Below are positions 34,701-46,017 of a DNA stretch of 64,000 nucleotides, piece after piece. The first letter of the stretch is position 1, and every line of letters begins with the position of its first letter. Origin of the DNA: Channallabes apus (taxonomy: Eukaryota > Chordata > Actinopteri > Siluriformes > Clariidae); contig CM060118.1 of assembly GCA_030522415.1 (NCBI GenBank), positions 22,092,651 to 22,156,650 of the forward strand, read 5' to 3'. A model generated the notes under the pieces. That model did not search any database. It saw only the letters and a program-made list of their open reading frames with translations, and was not told the DNA's origin. Made by a program: the position numbers and the translations under genes.

Positions 34701-36765
34701 GAATATTTTTATCAGTATTACCTAATGCTAACTCAGAATTACACTGCAGAACCTTCAACTAGAAATCACAGTTTTGTAAAGTACTGACTGATAAATTATA
34801 TAAATTATATCAGTGCGTTTATATTCTAATGCACCTTCCAATTCTCAGTATTCATTCCTAATAGCAAAAGACATTTTTCCCATTTCACCTCTAAGTTTAA
34901 TTGGAAAGTAGTCGAGACTGCTTTGAAGGAGAGGGGGAAAAAAAAACAATCTATGTGACAAGATGATCGATTACCTGTAAGTCTACCTGACACAGAAATT
35001 AGGGTTTTTTAATGATGAGCTGCCTCTACTTGCACATGAAATTTAAATTCTCAGCAAAGTCTCCCTAGCAGCCATCACCTGTCTTCAGCCTGTGCGTAGC
35101 CCAAACACAGCTACTTTGTCTCTGTCACCACAGAGAGGACATTGTTTTCACCAAAAAAGTGTTTGTATTAACCAATTTCACACAGCATCCAAGACACATC
35201 TCATTGAGTCCTGCATCAATGATGGGTTTAAGAAAAAAAAAAAATCCCACAAACAAAGTAGCTTGGTTTCGGTGGGGGGCTTGTTATTCAAAGGAAATTA
35301 TTGGCTAAGATGCCAACTAATACAACTAAAAATGAGAAATTAAAAAATATGTAATAAACAAAAAATATCCTAAACGAGATAATAGAATATTATAAACATC
35401 AGGCTTAAAAATACAAATAATATCGAATAATATATTTTAATCATTCATACACAATATGCATTTGTGATTTTGATAAACCTAGTCTAGAATGTAGATCTAG
35501 TGGAACCTTTCACTCAGGTGTCATTATTCTCAAAATGTCAGAAGATTTAGACACTTAAACTCTAGAGTAAAAGGGCCATCAGTCTAATGACAAACTTCCT
35601 CCAAATTAAAGCCCAAACTTTAAGTTCTGTCACAGGAACGGCTTTAGCGCCTTGTTATGTGGGAGATGTTCATTCAAATATTTAATGCATTTAATTACTG
35701 GTCGCCAGCTGTGTTCAGTGATTTAAGTTTATGGGTTTGAAACCTGTTAATTATGAAGTCAAATGCATAAAGCAATCTCCGGTGGTCTATATTGGATGCA
35801 GACAGTTAAATTTACTTTAGTGAATATTCTGCAGAGGCACAGTGTACTGCTCCCCTCTTCATGCGCAGTGAAATAAAGGTATTCAGTCACAGCACATATG
35901 CCATAATGCTAAAGTTAATTAAAACAGCTAATCACAGTTATTCTTTAGAGAAGTGTTCTGAATATCTTGTACATAAAAGTAACATACATGCTCACAAATG
36001 CATGAAAGTTACACATGTATGTATTTTTGTGTCTGCATCATATCAGGACAATCAATACAATGACTAAATAAGCTCCCAAAGCAAACATTGGACATGAGGA
36101 CAAGAATCCACCACAGACTGATTGTGAATACTGAGGTGCTGAGATATTATCGAAACTCTAGGCTCTTGTATGAAATATTTTCACATTTTCATTAATGATA
36201 AGTAACTTTGCAAAGCCACCAAATGTGCTTTCAGCTGGAGTTTTAAAAAAAAAGTGTAGTACTGATCAAAAATCAGCTCTCAAAATCTTTTCTTGCTTTG
36301 TCCTTATCAAATCACTGACAAGGTCTGATCAGTAACCAGCAGTTCAGGGAAGATGTGTGTGCTTCACTCTGAGGGCTTATTCTCATTAAGACGGACAACA
36401 GTGAAGAGTGACCAAGCAACCAAGCATCCAAAACCCCTGGGTATCTGTGCCAGTCTTGCCTCCCAACCTCAAATGTGCCAAGCTGCACCCCATGCCTTCC
36501 AATAATAATCCCTGTGTGTATGCTACTTAAATCCAAAAGATAACACAAACCCCTTCAGACCTGCTGACAGCCAAACAGTTAACTGTACTCATCTACAGTA
36601 TACAATGATGTGTGCTGGATATGTTTGATGATGGCTATGTTAAGCAGGTTCTGATGTGGCCTGTTTTCGCTGGTTCTGCTTGCATTATTTGCCAAATTGA
36701 CTCATGAATGCCGGTTGGTAACAGGCTTCTATAAATATAATATGTTCAATTTTTCTTCTCCTTCT

Positions 36766-36796
<31 letters not shown>

Positions 36797-37866
36797 ATGT
36801 GCCACACACCACACTTTACTCTTTCCCTGCTTCTTTCCAGCTGAATAGCTGGCGACTGGACTAGGACTGATGATTCCAAAAAGTAATTCCATTAAATGTT
36901 TTTTAAAAGCCGCAGGAGCTATGGTATCATGGCCATTATTGATGATATCATTATTATGTATAGGATCTCGCCATGAATAATAACCCATTATCTTTCATTT
37001 TTCCTGTTTTTGTCACTGCAAGTTGGAAAGGTTAGGTAATTTATTTTAATGTGCAAAGTGTCAGACAGCACCACTTCCATGCACTAGTCTCCGGCAAATT
37101 CTACACTTACAGGCATGATTGTTTTTTTCTAAATCAACCCACATTTCTTGAAAAAAAAAATGTTCACCACAAATTACAGTACCTTCACATCCTAATTTAG
37201 TGGTCCTCATTGTTCAACCATGAGAGTTTGCAACTGGACGTATATATATATATATAATTTAATTTATTTTTCAGTAGTATATAAGTATATAAAGTGTGTA
37301 TATATATACACACACACATAGAAAGTTGCTTATATACATGGCAAAATGGTTTTATACAGCCCTAAAATGGTACAGTTGCATTTTTGGCCTAATGCTGTGG
37401 AACAAGAGGAAAGATGGAAAAAGGTCTTTCTGAGCATATATAGTGGGGGAAAAATCATCTCGCTTGACTGCATTTAAATTTATACAAACTCCCTGCCATT
37501 GACAGTGATAAATGTTACACTCTATTCTACAATATGTTTAATGCATAGGTCTGTGGAGTTAAGCTTTCTGGGCTTGTACAATGCTGCTGCCTCTTCACCA
37601 CTCTGTGTTACATCAGATTCTCTTCCATTAAAATGCCAAGTGGCACAGTGAAGACAACAACGCAATATGACAAGGAATTTGTTTACCTGTCCTGCTTTTC
37701 ACCTCCACCATTCGATTTTTTATGTGTCCTTCTCGTTGTCAGTTTTGCAGCATCTGATCCTGTTATAGTGGATATCAAAAGATCCAAGGAACTCAAGTGC
37801 TTAAGGCAACAAACACTTTATTTAGATTCTCTGCTTATTATTTAGACTTGGAGGTAAAAAACAAAA

Positions 37867-37869
<3 letters not shown>
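31782..37869. other. Long non-coding stretch with several candidate regulatory blocks
   Basis: About 6 kb without a recognisable gene or transposon. Only short repeats occur: (AAAT)n at 34106-34129, (CT)n at 36766-36792 and (TA)7 at 37242-37256. The most complex, repeat-free blocks are 32040-32870, 33060-33500, 33500-34000, 34240-34620, 35620-35960 and 36330-36560. 32461-32856 is open for 131 codons on the plus strand, but the product is irregular and unrecognised. The dense complex sequence without transposon insertions is what I would expect of constrained gene-desert DNA. That is inference. Confidence 0.42.
36766..36792. repeat. (CT)n microsatellite
   Basis: About 13 CT units. Confidence 0.92.

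Positions 37870-37921
<52 letters not shown>
37870..37921. repeat. (TA)n microsatellite
   Basis: About 26 TA units with no transposon attached, unlike the arrays at 5239 and 45299. Confidence 0.95.
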
Positions 37922-37926
<5 letters not shown>

Positions 37927-40479
37927 TTTTTATTCATTGCTCTTGGATGTCCCATGTAGGAATCAATAAGTCTGCAAGAATGGCCCATGCCTTAAATCCA
38001 AGACCAGTGCCACATCACTGTTCTCTCAAGAAGCACTATCTTAACCATCAAACATGAACATCTCAGCTTATCAGTCAGCACAGAACCCAAGAGCAATGCA
38101 CGCAGTTGCTGAGTGGAACGGTAAAACCTTTAGTCTGCTTTGTAACTGGACCAAGACATAAGTTCTGTTTTCGTCTTTTATACTTTCCAGTGCTTAGCTG
38201 TGCATTAAGGAAAGCTCCTTTTTGTTAGAGGGAACATCAAGGTGCAGACACACATCCATGTCACATTTTCACCAGTATGCAGACTTCTATTCTGACCAGT
38301 ATATGCAGACTTCTATTTTGACCAGTATTGCTTAATCTGGACCAAATAAGACCTAAAGTTATATACTTACTAAAATTAAACGTTACATATACTGTATATT
38401 AAAAAAAAAGCTGACTAGGAAAATTGACCCTTGGTCTTTACAGTATTTGTTACCACAAAAAAATATCCTGTCACAAAGATGTATAGTAGCCATAGACTGG
38501 ATGGAGTAACCCAACACCAGCAGATGCACTATATAAAATATTTCACCCACTGGTGAAATAATAAAGGCAAGTATTTTAGTTGTAAATAAGGTGAGAAACT
38601 AATGAAAGTAAACAATCACAGAAACTAGAGATGCTTTCATAAATCTTAAGAAGAAGAAGAAAAAAAGAAGAAGGTGGCAATAGGGCAAATTCCACATCAT
38701 TCTATAAATTTATTAGTGCCTATCATTCAGTTTTTTTGGAAAGCCCTCGTAAATAGCAACCCTTTTGAAAAGGGCTTCAAAAGCCCGGCCAAACTTGTGT
38801 TAGCAATGGAAACCCAATTGTGGGGAAAAAGGAAAAAAAAAAAAGCTTTGATGCCTTTTTCAATAAAACTATGCAGCAAGAAGTTTTAAGATAATTTGAC
38901 ACATTAAAGAACATGGTGTTTTGAATGTCAACTTTTAGTGACACTGCTCTGTAAATGCCATGCAATAATGCAACGGCTTCTTTGTACCATGAACGCTATT
39001 TTCAAGACTTTGCTCGACAGACCATTATAGTCCCACAAGCAAACAAGCAGAAGAAGGGTACCTGCACAATCATTGTGTTCTTCCATTTTATGATCCATAC
39101 AATAGCTCTAGGAGAGAAGGGTTTCCAACTTAGTAGGACCATTGTAAAGGTTGTAATATGTAAACAAACAGGCTGGAACTTGATATGATTTACAGTGCTC
39201 CTGGGTCTGGCCTGTCATTCCCTAACCACTGAACAGGCCGGGGTGGCCAGATATTTCTGCACCGACAGTTTGAGCACTTTCGATTTTATACCTCAGCAAT
39301 TTTTATAGCGTCTTTAGGTGCACAGCACATGCCAGCTATATCCTTGGGAGGGAGAGTAGAGAACGGAGGGTGGGAAAAAAATTGCAAATAACAATAATGC
39401 AACAAAAGATTATCAGAGAGGACTAGACTGCTGGGTCATGTGCCTGGCTGGCTCTGTGTGGCTCTGTAATTGGAGGAGAGTCGAGAGGCGGCTAATATCC
39501 CGAGTCGTCTCTCGCCTCCCCTCCAGATTAAGTAAGGTAGAGTAACCAAGCCTCGGAGAGCCCAAGCGTCTGTGGAGGGCTGTTGTAACTGATACTGAGC
39601 TGCTCTAATTAAAGATTTTTGATTGAGGGAGTAATGTTTAATATACAGCATATCTCACTTCCCCTGCACTTTAGGGTAGTGGGGTGAGGCTGGATGGGTG
39701 ATGGGGTAACATACTATTCTCTTATCTTACCAGCATCCCTGGGTGGAGGCTGCTGAAGGGTGGATGTCAATCCTGTGCCACACCTCTGAAAAAATGCTGA
39801 ACTTAGCTGCAGCTTTTTAGAGACATTTAGATGATTTTGCAGAGTAAAAGAGCTTGTGCTTTTTAGTCTAAATTATGTATATATACACGTTTATTAATAC
39901 AGTAATTACATTTTATCTTTGTGTAAGAAATGTAAATCCTGTACATGTCAAATTCACTTTTACCAACCACTTATTTTCATTGGTTTAAATATGCAACATA
40001 TTCAAAATATCTTTTCACTTAAATCCTAGTTGACATGGTGGTAGGTTACTGGTCCCATTTTTTGTCAAGTGAACAAGGTTAGCTCTTTCAATTGGTCTAT
40101 ATTGTCCCCATTACTCATTTTCTGTGTAGCAAATCACTTGTGACAGTCAGATTTTGACAGTACAGAAAGCCTTGCCTTGGTCATTAGAGTTAATATTATA
40201 TTTCTTTGGCAATCCCTCATCATTTTGGGCCTCATTGACTATTTTTCTTTATAAGATATTAAGTATTCAAAGCTCATTTACATCCTTATTTTTCAATTTG
40301 CTGCTGCAGTAGTTTAATTTATTCCATATAATTTCTTTCTCTGAGAGGGACATTAATCATTGCCTGTGTGTTTTAGCGCCCCTGGGTTTTTTAATCAATA
40401 AAATAAAGAAATAAAATCTTCTCTATGACTGTATGCAGAAATGTTTTGTTCCTTTCTTATTGTAATTTTTTTTACTGTC

Positions 40480-40480
<1 letters not shown>
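37922..40480. other. Non-coding stretch, candidate regulatory block at 39190-39680
   Basis: 39190-39680 is complex, with CpG-containing sequence (GAGTCGAGAGGCGGC near 39478, ATCCCGAGTCGTCTCTCG near 39497) that contrasts with the AT-rich surroundings. A 25-bp tandem duplication lies at 38271-38328. The frames here show no recognised domain. Confidence 0.4.
38271..38328. repeat. Tandem duplication, ~25-bp unit
   Basis: ACCAGTATGCAGACTTCTAT (from 38271) is repeated from 38295 with an extra AT. A third partial unit, ACCAGTAT, follows at 38321. Confidence 0.87.

Positions 40481-40563
<83 letters not shown>
40481..40563. repeat. (TATC)n microsatellite
   Basis: About 20 TCTA units, the complement of the GATA array at 25386. 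Confidence 0.96.
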
Positions 40564-43500
40564 GTTTTTTTGTTTTGTTTTGTGTCTGTCTGTTTTTATG
40601 TTTACATACTACATCCTGAGATCGTAATGCATATTGAGTAATTTGTGTGTAATAATGTAATTTTCCCATAGCCTATGATTTTTATCGTTTTCTACCAAGT
40701 TATGGCTTCATACTTCATAGTGCACAATGGGCTTAGTAACTAATTTACTGTGAAGTGACAGGGCTAATTTCCTCTTTAAAAATATCACTTCCTTGGTGTT
40801 TTTCACTGAAGCGAAGTTACAGTCTGGCCTGACAACCATATACAGTATACCACCATTTAATTTAAAACTCGCCTGTTTGTTTAAAAGCACAATATTCTAA
40901 TGCAATCGTGGTCTTTAAGGTTTAAATCTGAAACTTGCTGAAATACCTCAAGATTTAAAGCTCATGCTTATTTTTTCCACACTTTTAAGAAGAATGAACA
41001 TGAGCTTCATGATGTCCATTTAAAAAGTTAATTATTTAAAGGTCTATATATTTATATACCAAGGACGGTCTTCCTGTAATGCTTTTGGTAGTTCTGTATT
41101 ACTGGTCTGTTGGCCTAAATACTTTCATCTTCTTTCTTCCTCTCCTTTCTTGTTGTTTCTTCATCCCTTTACATTCATTTTATGCTTGGTTATTTCTTTG
41201 GCTATCAGTGTATTAACGCTGAGGCTTAAGGGAAACAGCTTCAGGAAGATAAGCTCTGCAGTTGACATGTGGCTGCTTGCAGTTCATACATCACTCCCCC
41301 CTTACCACCACCAACAGCAGCATTATAACCACAATTTCCAAATGCAATTAGGTTTTTATAGCTTTATAGCACAAAATTGCATTCCGCTATATTATTTAAC
41401 TCAAAGAAACCATGTTTATTTGGCTTGAAGTGGAATATCATGTTACATGTCTTAATTTGCTTTTGTGTCTTCTGAGAACCTTGACCTTTGAGTGTGTAAG
41501 GGTTGCACGGGTGATGCAGGAGGAAGGAGGGGTAAGCGTGTGTGTACTTCGATACATAATGCAGAAGGACCATAATACTTTGTGCATGGCCAGTCACAGG
41601 CTGTCTAATCACGAGGAGAAGACCCTCTGTCTCACTCCATAAACCCCAGAGAGTAAGAGGACGGGTGTGGGGGCACAATGTCACTTGTAAATCCCAAATT
41701 AAACTCAACTGCCCAAAGCTTCAGTGCATAAAAACATCCAGCCCCCTCCGTACCTTTTTTCCACTCTGCATATACATTCATGACAAAGACAGGACAGTTG
41801 CTCAGGAGTCAGCTATGTCAAGGTTAAAGGACGGTCTGTTTGATCGGACCTTGGTTCTGGTTAATCTTCTGCATATATTTCATATAATGTACAGTGGCTT
41901 GTAGTTATGTTTGTGTATTATGTGTCTCATGTATCGACAATGGTAAACAGTATGCAATATAACTGATTTAGAATGTAGAACTGTGCACATTTAGGGAGGG
42001 TTTTAATTCAGCAGCCTACAACTCCAGCCAGAGAGGACATGGGCTGAAAAAGAAATCCATCAAATTGCATGCAAGCTAGTTCGAGCTTGCTAAGGGAAAT
42101 AACCTCCTTGAAGGCAATCTGTTCATTAAGATAATGTGTTAATTCCAATTAAACTAACATTAAAATGGTCTTCATAAAGAGTTTAAGTCAGCATTTTTCT
42201 CAACTTGCTCTTTTAATTACATAGTTCCTCTGCTGTCATTAAGGGTATTAAAAATTCATTAACGAGAATAGTACAGCAGGCCGGCAACAAATCAGCAAAA
42301 CTTTCAACTAATGTTGTCAAAAGATTATAGCAGTCTGTGATTTTACTTGAGTGACAATTTATTACTGCAGAGGGTTGGAAAATTAAGCATCAACAGGTTC
42401 ATGCCTTACGTCCATAAATGTGGTACATTAAATGAAAGAGAAACATTTAAATGATCTATGTACATCGACGATTGAGGAGTTTATATTAAACAAGTACTCA
42501 TTTGTTACATTTACAATTATTTGCAGCATCAAATTCTTTCCCTAATGCTTTTCCACTTCGGCCTATAATGTCTCCGTCAGTTATTTTTTTCCTGTCCTAA
42601 TTTGTTTTCATCAAAAGTGTTTATGGCTATCTGAAAGTGCATTACAGCTTTCCTATTGAACTGTGCTGATGGAAACAACTGAGTTCACAAATAACACACG
42701 ACCGTATGCTGTTTTTGTTTTATTTTTTAGAAGATTTTCCAGATGAGTCTGAATTTCACTATTAAACTTTCTCTCTAAAACTTTCACTATTAAATCTACT
42801 CTCCTAACAGCAAAGATTCCACATTTTCCTGAAAGCAGCATGAAATGTGGAGTTGAATAATATTCTACATTAAACCCACACGAGAATTCATTTACATGAA
42901 TGTGTTGAAATTGGGTCATATTCACAATATTATGTTTGCAAACCAATAATTATTGATGGTGCACCCTGAAGATTAATCTTGCAGATTTACTATGTCAAGT
43001 GAAACCCTGATATGCCAGAATAAATAATTGCTCTACTGTCATTTGTATAATACATAGTTAGATGCTATAGCAGGTGTAGAATTTTTGGCACTGACACTAG
43101 AGTGATCACTGATTTGGCAAGAATGTTTTGATTAATTGCATAAATACATATTAAACAGTAGCTATCTAAGCAGTGAGTGAAATCAACCACAATAAATCAT
43201 TAAATTCAATCTGCACAAGTGAATTTCAAGTAGAAACAAGATGAGATAGCAAATGATGTCCCTGTGCCGACAGACAAGAAGTTGTAGAAGATGGTCATTT
43301 GTCCTTAAATATATTATGACAGTGACAAATGTTTATTATGCACATTGTAACATTCTCTTTACTATTGGACACTTAATAAGTGCATAATAAACATGCTTGA
43401 TGAGGTTAAATGCAAATATTGTATTAATCTCACTGCTGAGTTATTGTCTTTAAAATTCTAACATGTGAAAGTTCACCTGCTTCCCATACACATGTAGTAG

Positions 43501-45298
43501 AACATATATAATTTGTGTTTCTTAAAATACATGTCTATTCGGTCCTGCAGAGGAAAACAGAAACTATCAGACCCACCGAATCAGACAGGAAAGGTTCTGT
43601 GATTCTGGTGCCACTTCCCCTAATGTCTGCATTTAGTCATCCAATCCCAATCAAAATAACAATAATGGTGATTAATGACGGAAGTCTTTTTCAGGGGTGG
43701 CAGGCAGAATGGGACACACAGCACTGATGCTACTGATGGGCTCTTAACATGCTGATTTGACTCTGATGTGAATTAGAGTAGAAAGAGAGGGCTCCCTGCC
43801 GGGTCTGTGGTTAGAACAATTTCTGCCACTTACACACACGCACATTGTTAATGGCCTTTTCACAAGGGTGCCAAAAAATGCTAATAATTATGATAATGGG
43901 CTTCTTTTTATCAGTAACCAATGCACCAATGCGTATCCTAATGTTTGTGTCAAAGAAGCTGTACAGTGGCTGAGCAGAGTGGCGGCATGAATTAGCCTTA
44001 ATAATCTCAACAAAGCCTGATTATTTATAGAACTAGAAACAGTGCTAGACCACAATCAAAGATTTGTGAAACACAAAGCTTGTTACAGTGTTAAATGCAC
44101 TTCTGAATGAGCCTGTTAATTGCATATAATAGATTAATTACAATGTACTATTTCAAGTAGCGAAAACAAACTATGACACTAAATACAAAATGAAAATCAA
44201 CTATGGTAAATTATTCACAAAAATCAGTGTCGATGTGTCATGGCTACTACAGTATAACAACACCACATCAGAAAGATAAGTAAAAGCATACAATGCATAA
44301 TTCCTTCACTAAAGGTGAACTTCTGAATACACCATGCTGCTCTGAAAACTGAGGAAAAACATAATGTTGCTGCATTATTAATACAGTCTGTTCTGTTGTT
44401 AATCCTATCTGTGCGGTGTCGCCTTTGTATCGACACCCATTAAAATATTTATAGCGATCTAATTAATTGGCATCTGAGGGATGTTTTTGTGTTTCAACAA
44501 TGTAAATTAAGCTCTAGATTAGATTAAAATTGCCAGCATCCTAAGAACATGTGAAGATGTTTTTGAAAAAAGTAATGTAGCCCAGAGACGCATTATCCAA
44601 ACTCTCTATCCTAACCTGTTTATTAACATATGACTAATCCTGCATGAGATGGCAATGTTAGTAGCTGGCCTTGATGAAAGATGCTTTTTGGCTGTTGGTA
44701 AATGATCAGGTATTGTGGGTTATTTATTTATTTATTTACTTTCAGTGAGCGCATTTGACTTGTTATTGAATCTCATTATCTTGTCCAGTGGGGTCTCATT
44801 ACTCACTGAGAGTAATCTGTAATGATGGGCTATCATCAATGAGGTGAGGTGCATTGTGTCATTGATTACAGTCCGCCAAACTGCTCTGGAAAAACACGCT
44901 CCCCACAAGGACCCCCTCATGAGCTACCGATTCAGGCACTCACTAGCCATTATACATTTTGCCTCACTGCTTACTGAGGGATGAATGTCTTATTGATCTA
45001 GAATCTGACTGGGCTGTGAATGGCAAGAGAGCTCCTGTTTACATACAAGCTGGGTTTGATTGTCTTGGGTTTAGACTGCCATGCGCCAAATCCATCAGGC
45101 CTGACAGGTCCATTATACAGCCACTTTTTACAAATTTTGGCACCTCATATACTCCCTGATATCACTTTCAACTAAAAACACATTCATAAGAGTCCACAGA
45201 GAGGCAGCAGTAGAAACAGAAAGGCTGGCTGCATTTATCTGGGAGATTTTCATAAACACGATTTGTTTTCAACTGTCAATTTGTTTTCAACTTAAACT
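40564..45298. other. Long non-coding stretch with candidate regulatory blocks
   Basis: About 4.7 kb without a recognisable gene or transposon. The complex blocks are 41100-41730, 42000-42300, 42500-42950, 43560-44000 and 44640-45170. The last contains TCATTGATTACAG (44860-44872) and TAATCTGTAATGATGG (44813-44828), resembling PBX/MEIS or homeodomain sites. Open frames of up to 114 codons (minus 41364-41708) carry no recognised domain. Confidence 0.42.
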
Positions 45299-45308
45299 AT
45301 ATATATAT

Positions 45309-45387
<79 letters not shown>
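45299..45387. repeat. (TA)n array, left of Tc1-derived element copy 2
   Basis: About 44 TA units with one AAA interruption near 45321, directly abutting the element. Confidence 0.95.
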
Positions 45388-45388
<1 letters not shown>

Positions 45389-45926
45389 TACCGTTCAAAA
45401 GTTTTAGATCACTTTATAACTCCATGATCATTCCTGATTTTTATTTCTTTCTACATTGTAAAGGAATGCTGAAGGCATCCAAAAAATGCATGCATTAATC
45501 ACCTTTGAACAGTTGATATTGAGATGTTTCTGCTACTTCTGCTCTGTAAAGACTTCATAACGCCTCTAATCTGAGGTGCTGTTAATTGGTCATTTTTCAG
45601 GCTGATAACTCTAAATGAACTTCTCGTCTGCAGCAGAGGTAGGTTTTGGTCTCGCCCTCCTGGGACGGCCTTCATGAGAGCCAGTTTCATTATGGTGCTT
45701 GACGGATTTTGCAAATGCACTTGACAATACTGTTCTTGCAAGAACTATTACAGAAAGGCCGACCTCTGTGTCTTAAAATAACAACTAACTGTTGTTTTTG
45801 TTGTTGTTACATAATTACCTAATTCCATATGTGTTATTTTATAGTTTTGAAATCCCCAGTATTGTTGTAGAATGTAGAAAATAAATCACTAAACAAAAAC
45901 AAAGAAATTTACAAGTGATCTAAAAC
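45388..45926 (-). mobile_element. Internally deleted Tc1-like element, copy 2
   Basis: This is the same element as 5301-5858 in the same orientation, with roughly 15-20 differences over about 540 bases by eye. These include a four-base TGCA gain near 45490. The left end CTACCGTTCAAAAGTTTTAG is intact from 45388. The right end is cut short: AAGTGATCTAAAAC (45913-45926) runs into GTGTGTATATA, so the last ~15 bases of the inverted repeat are gone. It lies between two TA arrays, as copy 1 does, and carries only a transposase fragment. Confidence 0.85.
45499..45741 (-). pseudogene. Tc1 transposase N-terminal fragment, frameshifted (copy 2)
   Basis: It has the same remnant as 5415-5657: RVISLKN, QLTAPQIRGVM and ISISTVQR in one frame, and the GRPRR-type linker in another. 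The frame break is in the same place as in copy 1. The two 80-codon frames differ at only a few residues. There is no catalytic domain. Confidence 0.8.

Positions 45927-45930
<4 letters not shown>

Positions 45931-46011
<81 letters not shown>
45931..46011. repeat. (TA)n array, right of Tc1-derived element copy 2
   Basis: About 40 TA units that begin where the right inverted repeat of copy 2 is lost. Confidence 0.95.
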
Positions 46012-46017
<6 letters not shown>

